This document shows positions 24,857 to 35,639 of a stretch of DNA of 64,000 bases, piece by piece. Positions within the stretch are counted from its first letter, which is position 1; each line of letters starts with the position of its first letter. The position numbers and the translations under genes are program-made. Source of the stretch: Bifidobacterium rousetti (GTDB taxonomy: Bacteria > Actinomycetota > Actinomycetes > Actinomycetales > Bifidobacteriaceae); assembly GCF_008698235.1 (NCBI RefSeq), contig NZ_PEBH01000002.1, positions 248,001-312,000 on the forward strand, read 5' to 3'. The notes under the pieces were generated by a model. It searched no databases. It was not told the origin of the DNA and saw nothing but the letters and a program-made list of their open reading frames with translations.

Positions 24857-26353
24857 ATGGCTGAAGAATTCGATATCGTCATCATCGGCGCGGGTCCGGG
24901 AGGCTATTCCGCCGCGCTTCGCGCCGCCGAACTGGGCCGGTCGGTCGCGCTGGTCGAGCGTGACGCCACCGTCGGCGGCACCTGTCTCAACCGCGGCTGC
25001 ATCCCATCCAAGGCGCTGATCACCGCGACCCACACGATCGACACCGTCCACCGTGCGGCCGAATTGGGCGTGCAGGCGCAAGTGGACGGCATCGACTACG
25101 GCACGTTGCGCGACTACCGCCTGCACGTCGTCGAGACGATGACGCAGGGGCTGTCCGCACTGCTCGCGCATCGGGGCGTGACCGTGTTCCGCGCTCTCGC
25201 ATCGCTCGCGCAGTCCCCCGCGGCGACGCGCACGGTCGCGCTTGTCGCATCCCCCGGTCAGTCGGACGTCCTCAAATATGTAGAATCCGACGACCCGAAA
25301 CCGCAGGGGCCGACGCTCGAACTCACGGCGAAGGACGTCGTCCTCGCGCTCGGAGCATCGCCACGTCCTCTGCCCGGCAATCCGTTCGCCGGCGCGCTGA
25401 TCGACTCGACGCAGGCGCTGGAACTCGACGAGTTCCCCGCCTCCGCGGTCATCATCGGAGCCGGCGCCGTCGCGATCGAATTCGCGTCGATGTGGAACGC
25501 CGCCGGCGTGGACGTGACGCTGCTCATCCGCCGCGACCGCGTGCTGTCGCACTGGGACCGGCGCGCCGGCACGACACTGACGCGCGAGCTGATCCGTCAG
25601 GGTGTGAAGGTCGTGAAGAACACGGCCGTCACGCATGTGGACACGGGCGCGAACCTCGGGGCGAGAGTCCACTACACCGCCGGCGCGGGCGGTCAGGAGC
25701 ATGCGGTCGAGGCGGAGATCGTGCTCGCCGCGATCGGCCGCGACCCGAACACCGACGCCGGCTGGCTGTCCGATGCGGGCGTCGCCACCGACGCGGACGG
25801 GTTCGTCGTCTGCGACGCGCTCGGACGCACCGGCGCGCCGCACGTGTGGGCGGTCGGCGACATCGTGGCCGGCCACGCGCTCGCGCACCGCGCCTTCGAA
25901 CAGGGCGTGACCGTGGCCGAGGCGATCGCCGGGCTCGACCCGAAGCCGGTCGACGAGACGAGCGTGCCGCAGGTCGTCTTCTCCCATCCGGAGGCGGCGA
26001 GCGTGGGGCTGACCGGCCGCGAGGCGATGGACGATCCGCGGTTCAACAACGTCAAGGAGACCGTCTACCCGATGATGGGCAACTCGCGCATGCTCATGAG
26101 CGGCATGGGCGGCTCGATGACGGTCGTCAGCGGCGAGCGGGCGGATTCGCCCCACCCGGACACCCCCGAGGTGATCGGCGTGCACATCGTCTCCCCCGTC
26201 GCCTCCGACGTGATCGCCGAGGCCGAGCAGCTCGTCGGCAACCATGTGCCGCTGAGCGACGCGGCGCGCCTCATCCACCCGCATCCCACGTTCAGCGAGA
26301 CGCTGGGCGAGGCGCTGCTCAAGGCGGACGGGAGGCCGTTGCACACGCGGTGA
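24857..26353 (+). CDS. lpdA: Dihydrolipoyl dehydrogenase-like flavoprotein
   Basis: A 498-aa pyridine nucleotide-disulfide oxidoreductase. The FAD-binding GAGPGGYSAALRAAELG lies near the N-terminus, the redox pair in GGTCLNRGCIPSK, the NAD-binding GAGAVAIEFASMW, the second FAD motif VWAVGDIV, and the C-terminal His base in HPHPTFSETLGEALL. These identify a lipoamide dehydrogenase rather than glutathione or mercuric reductase. An insertion of about 20 residues (SPGQSDVLKYVESDDPKPQ) follows the redox domain. The start at 24857 is preferred over 24848. No E1/E2 genes for a 2-oxoacid dehydrogenase lie nearby. Confidence 0.9.
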   Translation: MAEEFDIVIIGAGPGGYSAALRAAELGRSVALVERDATVGGTCLNRGCIPSKALITATHTIDTVHRAAELGVQAQVDGIDYGTLRDYRLHVVETMTQGLSALLAHRGVTVFRALASLAQSPAATRTVALVASPGQSDVLKYVESDDPKPQGPTLELTAKDVVLALGASPRPLPGNPFAGALIDSTQALELDEFPASAVIIGAGAVAIEFASMWNAAGVDVTLLIRRDRVLSHWDRRAGTTLTRELIRQGVKVVKNTAVTHVDTGANLGARVHYTAGAGGQEHAVEAEIVLAAIGRDPNTDAGWLSDAGVATDADGFVVCDALGRTGAPHVWAVGDIVAGHALAHRAFEQGVTVAEAIAGLDPKPVDETSVPQVVFSHPEAASVGLTGREAMDDPRFNNVKETVYPMMGNSRMLMSGMGGSMTVVSGERADSPHPDTPEVIGVHIVSPVASDVIAEAEQLVGNHVPLSDAARLIHPHPTFSETLGEALLKADGRPLHTR

Positions 26354-26432
26354 CGGCCGCGGGCACGACTGCTGGTAGACTATGGGGCCTGTATGCGTGA
26401 ATACGCGTGAATTACGACGCAAGTGAGGGAGC

Positions 26433-27218
26433 ATGGCCGACAAGGACGAGAAGAAGCCCAAGAAGCAGAGCACGATCAAGCAGATCATCCAGATCTACAA
26501 GTACACGTCCAAGGACGACAAGCAGCTGCCGTGGCTGCTGGCCGGCGCGATCCTCGCCCCGGTGGTCGTAGCCGTGATCATCGGCCTGATCTTCCAGTGG
26601 AACTGGCTCAACTGGATCTTCATCATCATCGCCGCCATCATGCTGGGTCTGCTCTTCGGCACGATGACGCTCACCAACCGCGCCGACAAGGTCGGCTACA
26701 GGCAGCTCGAAGGCCGCCCCGGCGCCGCGATCGGCGTGCTCAGCAACATGAACAAGGCCGGCTTCAACTTCCCCGAGCAGCCCGTGTGGGTCGACCCGCG
26801 CACCAAGGACGCGATCTGGCGCGGCACCGGCTACAACGGCATCTACCTGCTCGGCGAGGGCGATTACGGCCGCGTCAAACGACAGATGGACCGCGAGGAG
26901 CGCTCCATCAAGGGCGTGACCGCGGGCTCGCAGATCCCGGTCTACCGCATCCTCGTGGGCAACGGCCCGGAGCAGACGAAGCTGAGCGACCTGCGCAAGA
27001 CCGTCACCCGTCAGAAGAGCTATGTGCCGATCCAGCACAAGAGCAAGCTCATGGACAAGATCCACCCGCGCCGCCGCTTCATGCTCACCAAAGAGGAGCT
27101 GGCCATCCTCAACGACCGTCTGCGCACGCTGCAGATGAAGAGCGGCTACGGCATCCCCAAGGGCGTGGATCCGACCCGCGTGCAGAAGGTCAGCCGTCGC
27201 GCGATGCGCGGCAAGTGA
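26433..27218 (+). CDS. DUF4191 membrane protein
   Basis: A 261-aa actinobacterial DUF4191 protein. A Lys-rich N-terminus (KDEKKPKKQSTIKQIIQIYK) is followed by two adjacent membrane helices (about 35-55 and 58-80) and a long basic cytoplasmic domain (LEGRPGAAIGVLSNMNKAGF; GVDPTRVQKVSRRAMRGK). The function is unknown. In actinobacteria it often lies close to glnA and lipoate-related genes, as here. A rho-independent terminator follows at 27258-27292. Confidence 0.9.
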   Translation: MADKDEKKPKKQSTIKQIIQIYKYTSKDDKQLPWLLAGAILAPVVVAVIIGLIFQWNWLNWIFIIIAAIMLGLLFGTMTLTNRADKVGYRQLEGRPGAAIGVLSNMNKAGFNFPEQPVWVDPRTKDAIWRGTGYNGIYLLGEGDYGRVKRQMDREERSIKGVTAGSQIPVYRILVGNGPEQTKLSDLRKTVTRQKSYVPIQHKSKLMDKIHPRRRFMLTKEELAILNDRLRTLQMKSGYGIPKGVDPTRVQKVSRRAMRGK

Positions 27219-27257
27219 TCGGCTGGCGACGCGACAACGTCACTTAGAGAATCAAGC

Positions 27258-27292
27258 AATGGGTTCGGCGAATATCGCCGGGCCCATTTTTT
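27258..27292 (+). terminator. Rho-independent terminator after DUF4191 gene
   Basis: AATGGG with CGGCGA pairs with CGCCG and CCCATT around a small loop and is followed by TTTTTT. It separates the DUF4191 gene from the glnA transcript. Confidence 0.85.
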
Positions 27293-27439
27293 GATGCGCC
27301 CTTGATCCGCCATTGACGCCAGCTTGACGCCCGTCGTCCATAACGCGGACGTCCACGCCCGCCGCCCACGCATCCCGGCAACGGACAAGACCAGACGCGA
27401 AGCTAGGAACCGCAACGGTAATCACACTGTCAACCCCCT

Positions 27440-27482
27440 CGCGTTACCGTTCACGAAACATTCTCGTAACCGAAGTTTCGAG
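27440..27482 (+). promoter_or_regulatory. GlnR-like AC-n9-AC sites upstream of glnA
   Basis: Between the terminator and glnA (340 bases without a gene) lies GTTAC-n7-GAAAC-n6-GTAAC. The GAAAC-n6-GTAAC pair has the AC-n9-AC spacing of actinobacterial GlnR half-sites. GTTTCG and GCGAAAC repeats follow. Assignment to GlnR is inference; the rest of 27293-27558 shows only leader sequence and the GGAG RBS before the GTG start. Confidence 0.35.
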
Positions 27483-27558
27483 CGGGCGAAACGCTGGTTC
27501 CTATGCTTAACCCTTGTAAGTTGTCAATCAACAAAACGTTCTCACCAAAGGAGCGATC

Positions 27559-29007
27559 GTGGCAGAGAATAAGATCTTCGCCCATACGCCGGAAGAAGTC
27601 GAGGCCCTCATCAACAAGGAAGGCGTCGAGTACGTCTCCGTCCGTTTCACCGACCTCATCGGCGTTCAGCAGCACTTCACCGTGCCGGTCAGCGAATTCC
27701 TGGACAACGCGTTCACCGACGGCATGCCGTTCGATGGTTCCTCCGTGCAGGGCTTCCAGGCCATCAACGAGTCCGACATGAAGCTGGTCCCGGACGTGAC
27801 CACCGCCTTCGTCGACCCGTTCCGCAAGCACAAGACCCTTGACGTGGCCTTCTCCATCGTCGACCCGCTGACCGACGAGCCGTACTCCCGCGACCCGCGT
27901 CAGGTCGCCGGCAAGGCCGAGGCCTACCTGAAGTCCACCGGCGTCGCCGACACCGCGTCCTTCGCCCCCGAGGCCGAGTTCTTCATCTTCGACAAGGTCC
28001 GCTACGAGAACTCCATGCAGCGCTCCTTCTACGAGGTCGACTCCATCGAGGCCCCGTGGAACACCGGCGTCGACACCGAGGACGACGGCACCCCGAACAT
28101 CGGCTTCAAGAACCGCGTCAAGCGCGGCTACTTCCCGGTCCCGCCGATCGACCACAACCAGGATCTGCGCGACGACATGGTCGCCAACCTGCAGAAGGTC
28201 GGCCTGCAGCTCGAGCGCTCCCACCACGAGGTCGCCGGCGCCGGCCAGCAGGAGATCAACTACCGCTTCAACACCCTGCAGCACGCGGGCGACGACCTGA
28301 TGAAGTACAAGTACATCGTCCACGAGACCGCCGCCCTCGCCGGCAAGTCCGTGACCTTCATGCCGAAGCCGATCGCCGGCGACAACGGCACCGGCATGCA
28401 CTGCCACCAGTCCCTGTGGAAAGACGGCAAGCCGCTGTTCTACGATGAGCAGGGCTACGGCGGCCTGTCCGACATCGCCCGCTGGTACATCGGCGGCCTG
28501 ATCAAGCACTCCTCCGCGGTCGTGGCGTTCACCAACCCGTCCCTGAACTCCTTCCACCGTCTGGTCCCGGGCTTCGAGGCCCCGGTTTCGCTGGTCTACT
28601 CGGCCCGCAACCGCTCCGCCGCCATCCGCATCCCGCTGGCCGGCACCTCCCCCGCCTCCAAGCGCATCGAGTTCCGCGCCCCGGATCCGTCCTGCAACCC
28701 GTTCCTGGCCTTCTCCGCCCAGATGATGGCCGGCCTCGACGGCATCCTGAACCACATCGAGCCGCCGGCTCCGGTCGACAAGGACCTCTACGAGCTGCCG
28801 CCGGAAGAGCACGCCAGCATCAAGCAGGTGCCGAGCTCCCTCGCCGAGGCGCTGAACGCCCTTGAGGAGGACAACGACTTCCTCACCGCCGGCAACGTCT
28901 TCACCCCGGATCTGATCGAGACCTGGATCGACCTGAAGCGCGACGAGATCGATCAGGCCCGTCTGGCCCCGACCCCGCTCGAGTACGAGCTGTACTACCA
29001 CATCTGA
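27559..29007 (+). CDS. glnA: Glutamine synthetase type I (adenylylatable form)
   Basis: A 482-aa GSI enzyme making glutamine from glutamate, ammonia and ATP. It shows the beta-grasp start ([19 protein letters not shown]), FDGSSVQGF, the metal-binding [22 protein letters not shown], and the ATP-binding KPIAGDNG. The adenylylation loop reads [10 protein letters not shown] near residue 400, so the regulatory Tyr is present, and activity can be controlled by GlnE-type adenylylation. It starts with GTG after AAAGGAG. A terminator follows at 29029. A second, non-adenylylatable homologue is at 54966-56303. Confidence 0.96.
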   Translation: MAENKIFAHTPEEVEALINKEGVEYVSVRFTDLIGVQQHFTVPVSEFLDNAFTDGMPFDGSSVQGFQAINESDMKLVPDVTTAFVDPFRKHKTLDVAFSIVDPLTDEPYSRDPRQVAGKAEAYLKSTGVADTASFAPEAEFFIFDKVRYENSMQRSFYEVDSIEAPWNTGVDTEDDGTPNIGFKNRVKRGYFPVPPIDHNQDLRDDMVANLQKVGLQLERSHHEVAGAGQQEINYRFNTLQHAGDDLMKYKYIVHETAALAGKSVTFMPKPIAGDNGTGMHCHQSLWKDGKPLFYDEQGYGGLSDIARWYIGGLIKHSSAVVAFTNPSLNSFHRLVPGFEAPVSLVYSARNRSAAIRIPLAGTSPASKRIEFRAPDPSCNPFLAFSAQMMAGLDGILNHIEPPAPVDKDLYELPPEEHASIKQVPSSLAEALNALEEDNDFLTAGNVFTPDLIETWIDLKRDEIDQARLAPTPLEYELYYHI

Positions 29008-29028
29008 TAGTCGCCTGACTCGCGTTGG

Positions 29029-29065
29029 AAACGCCCCGACCATACCCATGGCCGGGGCGTTTTTC
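29029..29065 (+). terminator. Rho-independent terminator after glnA
   Basis: AAACGCCCCGACC pairs with GGCCGGGGCGTTT around catacccat and ends in TTTTT. Confidence 0.9.
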
Positions 29066-29160
29066 GCATGCGTGATACCCATGCGCGCCATCGCGTGTCG
29101 CGCACTACAATGACGTTGCGAATGCGCGTGGAACAGCCGCGCATCGGGGAGATGGGAATC

Positions 29161-30195
29161 ATGTCGCAGGACACTGTGGAAACCATGCAGACGGACAGGT
29201 CTGACAGGTCTGACAGGCCGGACAGGACCGGCAGGACGAAGGCCAAAGCCAAGACGGGGGCCGCGGTCAAGGCCGCGCTGGCCGCGAACGTCGGCGTCGC
29301 CATCGCGAAGTTCGCCGCCGCCGCGTTCACCGGATCGTCGTCGATGTTCTCCGAATCCGTGCACTCGGTGGCCGACTGCGCGAACGAACTCGTGCTCATG
29401 GTCGGCGACAAGGCGTCCGACCACCAGACCGACGGCGACCACCCGTTCGGACTCCACCGCGTCAAATACCTCGCGAGCTTCATCGTCGCGACGCTGCTGT
29501 TCTTCGTCGGCGGCGTGTTCGCCGTCTCGCAGGCGGCCGGCAAGCTCACCGGATTGGTCGAGGGGACCCTCCCCCGCGAGGCCAACCCGATGGAGCTCGT
29601 CGCCGCGCTCGTCGTGGTCGGCGTCTCCGCCTGTCTCGAGGGCTACGGCCTGCACACGTCCGTGCACGAGGCGCGCGGCCGTATGAAGCGCGTCAAAGTG
29701 GAAAGCACTTCGCTGGTCAGGTTCTGGCGTCGCACGAAGTCGGCCGAACTCGCCTCCGTGATGATGGAGGACACGCTCGCCCTGATCGGCCTGACGTTCG
29801 CCGGCCTCGGCATCGGCCTGTCCATCGCGACCGGCGACGAACTCTACGACGCGATCGGCGGCCTGATGGTCGGCCTCGTGCTGGTGTGCGGATCGGCGGC
29901 CCTCGCGTTCAAGTCCGGATCGCTCCTGATCGGCGAGGACATCGACCCGCGTACGCGCGAGATGCTGGTCGAGGCGATCGAATCCACCCCGGGCGTCGAC
30001 CGGCTCATCAACATGCAGGCCATCCACATGGACGAGGACGCGGTGCTACTGTGCATGAAGGTCGAGACCTCGAAGCTCGACCGCGATTATGACGTGCAGA
30101 CCGTCGACAAGATCGAATCGAATATCCGCGGCCGTATGCCGTGGTACGAATGGGAGATCTATGTCGAGCCGGACATCTGGAGGAGTGGGAAGTAG
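29161..30195 (+). CDS. Cation diffusion facilitator family transporter
   Basis: A 344-aa CDF-type metal/proton antiporter. Membrane helices start at about residue 38 (AALAANVGVAIAKFAAAAF), and the family pattern SSSMFSESVHSVADCANELVL supplies the conserved S/E/H/D residues around the metal site in TM2. MMEDTLALIGLTFAGLGIGL is the TM5 equivalent with the HxxxD-like pair altered to ExxxD. The C-terminal cytoplasmic domain (about 265-344) ends in a bridging fold. The N-terminus has a short TDRSDRSDRPDRTGRT repeat encoded by 9-base repeats at about 29191-29236. The start at 29161 follows GGGGAG at a spacing of 9. Confidence 0.88.
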   Translation: MSQDTVETMQTDRSDRSDRPDRTGRTKAKAKTGAAVKAALAANVGVAIAKFAAAAFTGSSSMFSESVHSVADCANELVLMVGDKASDHQTDGDHPFGLHRVKYLASFIVATLLFFVGGVFAVSQAAGKLTGLVEGTLPREANPMELVAALVVVGVSACLEGYGLHTSVHEARGRMKRVKVESTSLVRFWRRTKSAELASVMMEDTLALIGLTFAGLGIGLSIATGDELYDAIGGLMVGLVLVCGSAALAFKSGSLLIGEDIDPRTREMLVEAIESTPGVDRLINMQAIHMDEDAVLLCMKVETSKLDRDYDVQTVDKIESNIRGRMPWYEWEIYVEPDIWRSGK

Positions 30196-30204
30196 CCCAG
30201 CTTA

Positions 30205-30374
30205 CCTTGCAGCGAATCGTTCTCAATAAGGAACGTGTGAGGCAACCGCACGGGAACGCACAATCGCACATCGCTCCTTAACGGCGGAATACCGCCGATT
30301 TCGGACAACCGGATGTGCGATTGACAACCCGTCAACCCTCACACTTTCGCTATCGAGAACGGTTCGCTGTAAGG
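30205..30374 (+). repeat. Long-hairpin intergenic repeat, copy 1
   Basis: About 167 bases with ~63-base imperfect inverted arms. The left arm begins TTGCAGCGAATCGTTCTCAA and the right arm ends GAACGGTTCGCTGTAAG. The centre carries its own small stem (GGCGG/CCGCC). It starts about 10 bases after the stop of the cation transporter. It has the same orientation as copy 2. Confidence 0.9.
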
Positions 30375-30493
30375 TCGCCGTCCGGAAAGCCTCACCGCGG
30401 TTCCCCGTGGCTCATCCACCGTGTTATGCACCATATGCACATGGGAAGGCAGATGGCACCGCATCCCGAGAATCGTCCCGTATGGTCGGGGGC
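30375..30493. other. Leader of the DUF559-like gene
   Basis: About 120 bases between repeat copy 1 and the chosen start. It may contain the promoter. Several in-frame ATGs upstream of 30494 (30407, 30482) make this boundary uncertain. Confidence 0.4.
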
Positions 30494-31331
30494 ATGGTCT
30501 CATTCATGCAAAGCAATATCGTGGCGAACAGGAAGATGGAACGGGACCGATGCAATGCGGCGGCCCGGCGCACGAGTGCACCGTTGCACGTCGGGTATCT
30601 CAACGCGGTGCGGTATTGGGGCGCGCCGATTCCGGGTGACTGTGATCTCAGGGATGGCACAGTGCACGTCTCGGTTCCGGAATCACCCATGCGCAAGCGG
30701 GTCGCGGGAGTCACGTTCCATGTGTTTCGCGGGGCGGAATCCTATCGCAAACAGGACTATGAGCGGTTCTGGGTGGCGTCGCCGGCGATGACCTGGGCGC
30801 AGATGGCGGGTCATTGCGGCGTGGAGGACCTTGCGGCGATCGGCTCGGCGATGCTCAGTCGCGATGAACGGCGCAAGGTAGCCACCCTCGCCGAGCTTCG
30901 GGAATACGTCGAGAACAGTCCCCGATTCCGAGGACGGAAGAACTGTCTCGCCGCATTGCCGTATATCACCGAGAACACCGACTCGCCTCCGGAGACGCAA
31001 CTGTTCAAGGCGTTGAAGGATGCCGGCCTGGGGAATCCCTCGCCGAATCACCGGGTGGAATTGGACAGGTCCTACGCGCTGCTGGACATGGCGTATCCCG
31101 ATTGCAAGGTCGCGTTCGAATATCAGGGGTATCACCATGCCGAACCCGATCAGATGATGGCCGATGCGGCGAGGCTGAACCGATTGCAGGTGCGCGGATG
31201 GGTGATCGTGTACGTGACGGCCGACGACTTCCGCACGACGGAGGCGCGTCGATCGTTCATGGCTCTGGCGCGGACCATGGTCGCACGACAACGATATCTG
31301 GCGGCATTTTGCAAGTTGTGGCAAACTCCCG

Positions 31332-31354
<23 letters not shown>
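30494..31354 (+). CDS. DUF559/AbiEi-like endonuclease-fold protein
   Basis: A ~286-aa protein. The N-terminal half resembles the AbiEi/winged-helix and antitoxin-like part common in actinobacterial proteins of this type (VTFHVFRGAESYR, then PAMTWAQMAGHCGVEDLAAIGSAML). The C-terminal half is a Vsr/DUF559 PD-(D/E)xK nuclease fold with LDMAYPDCKVAFEYQGYHH, where D and E/Q are the catalytic set, and RGWVIVYVTADDF. The last residues (VAANRSQ) and the stop codon are encoded by the left arm of repeat copy 2, so the native end was replaced. The start is uncertain; 30482 or 30407 are alternatives. A DNA-nicking or defence role is possible but unproven. Confidence 0.65.
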
Positions 31355-34250
<2,896 letters not shown>

Positions 34251-34319
34251 GACGGTCAAAAAGGTCTGGCAATCCGCCGATTGGCACGCTAGTGTGGTAC
34301 GCGGCAATAAGGAGGATTC

Positions 34320-35453
34320 ATGACAGCAGACACCCGACGGATCGAAGCGGACATCTACGAGCGACTGAGCCGCGTCATCGACCCCGAGCTCGGCCGCTCC
34401 GTAACCGATCTGGGCATGATCGCCGCGATCAACGCGGTTCCGGCCGAGTCATCGGAGTCGGCGACTCAGGCGACGCAGGCCTACGACGTCACCGTGCACG
34501 TCGAGCTCACCGTCGAAGGCTGTCCGCTGTCGGAAACCATCACCAACCAGATCAACGGCGCCGTCGCCTCCTATCCGAACGCGACGCTCGTCCCGCATAT
34601 CGAGGTCAGCTCGATGAGCCGCGACAAGCTCGACGACCTCGTCGCCGATCTCAAGGCCGAACGCAAGCAGAACCCGTTCAACAAGCCCGGCATCAAGACG
34701 CGCATCTTCGCGATCGCCTCCGGCAAGGGCGGCGTCGGCAAATCGTCCGTCACCGCGAACCTCGCCGCCACGTTCGCGGCGCTAGGCTACGACACGGCCG
34801 CCATCGACGCGGACATCTACGGCTTCTCCCTGCCGCGCCTGTTCGGCGTGCACACGCAGCCCACGAACCTCAACGGCATGCTGATGCCGGTCACCGCGTG
34901 GGGGGTCAAGCTCATCTCGATCGGCATGTTCGCCGGCGCCGATCGCGCGATCCTGTGGCGCGGTCCGCGTCTGCAGCGGTCGCTCGAACAGTTCCTGTCC
35001 GACGTGTGGTGGGGCGAGCCGGACGTGCTGCTGCTGGACCTCGCCCCAGGCACCGGCGACATGGCGATCTCCGTCGCGCAGGCGCTGCCCAACGCGGAAC
35101 TCGTCGTCGTGACGACCCCGCAGCCATCCGCCTCCGACGTGGCCGTCCGTTCCGGGCTGGTCGCGCTGCAGGTGCCGATGAAGGTGCGTGGCGTCGTGGA
35201 GAACATGAGCTACTACGAGCACAAGGGCGAGAAACTGCGCATCTTCGGCCGCGGCGGCGGCGAGCGCGTCTCCCGGCAGCTCACGGACGCGCTCGGCTAT
35301 GACGTGCCGCTGATGGCCCAGCTGCCGCTGGAGCCCGAGCTGCGCGAGACGGGCGAGGCGGGGCGTCCCGCGGTCCTTGACGAGGACGGCGCCCTGAGGG
35401 CCGACGGCATCGGCGCCGAATTCAGGGCGCTGGCCGATTGCCTGATGAGATGA
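34320..35453 (+). CDS. Mrp/ApbC-type iron-sulfur carrier ATPase
   Basis: A 377-aa P-loop protein that assembles or carries Fe-S clusters to apoproteins. An N-terminal MIP18/DUF59 domain (about 1-100; DPELGRSVTDLGMI) is followed by the deviant Walker A ASGKGGVGKSS at about 139-149, GPRLQRSLEQFL, and DLAPGTGDMAISV. The expected C-terminal CxxC is missing: the segment reads VVENMSYYEHKGEK where many homologues have a MSYxxC motif, so metal binding may use other residues. AAGGAGG precedes the ATG. Possibly co-transcribed with ligA, 69 bases upstream. Confidence 0.92.
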   Translation: MTADTRRIEADIYERLSRVIDPELGRSVTDLGMIAAINAVPAESSESATQATQAYDVTVHVELTVEGCPLSETITNQINGAVASYPNATLVPHIEVSSMSRDKLDDLVADLKAERKQNPFNKPGIKTRIFAIASGKGGVGKSSVTANLAATFAALGYDTAAIDADIYGFSLPRLFGVHTQPTNLNGMLMPVTAWGVKLISIGMFAGADRAILWRGPRLQRSLEQFLSDVWWGEPDVLLLDLAPGTGDMAISVAQALPNAELVVVTTPQPSASDVAVRSGLVALQVPMKVRGVVENMSYYEHKGEKLRIFGRGGGERVSRQLTDALGYDVPLMAQLPLEPELRETGEAGRPAVLDEDGALRADGIGAEFRALADCLMR

Positions 35454-35460
35454 GTCCCCC

Positions 35461-35629
35461 CTTACAGCGAACCGTTCTCGATAGCGAAAGTGTGAGGGTT
35501 GACGGGCTGTCAAGCGCACATCCGGTTGCTTGGAATCGGTGGTATTCCGCCGTTAAGGGGGGATGTGCGATTGTGCGTTCCCGTGCGGTTGCCTCACACG
35601 TTCCTTATTGAGAACGATTCGCTGCAACG
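35461..35629 (-). repeat. Long-hairpin intergenic repeat, copy 3 (inverted)
   Basis: Same element as copies 1 and 2 but in the opposite orientation: it begins CTTACAGCGAACCGTTCTCG and ends GAACGATTCGCTGCAA. It lies between the convergent stops of the mrp gene (35453) and the large minus-strand gene (35640), where it could act as a bidirectional terminator. Confidence 0.9.
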
Positions 35630-35639
35630 GGAAAGATGT

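Noticed and set aside
29191-29236. 9-base repeats as a possible regulatory element
   Set aside because: They are the coding sequence for the TDRSDRSDRPDR start of the cation transporter.
27451-30027. 858-aa minus-strand ORF across glnA and the cation transporter
   Set aside because: It lies antisense to two clearly identified genes and has the low-complexity composition of a shadow frame.
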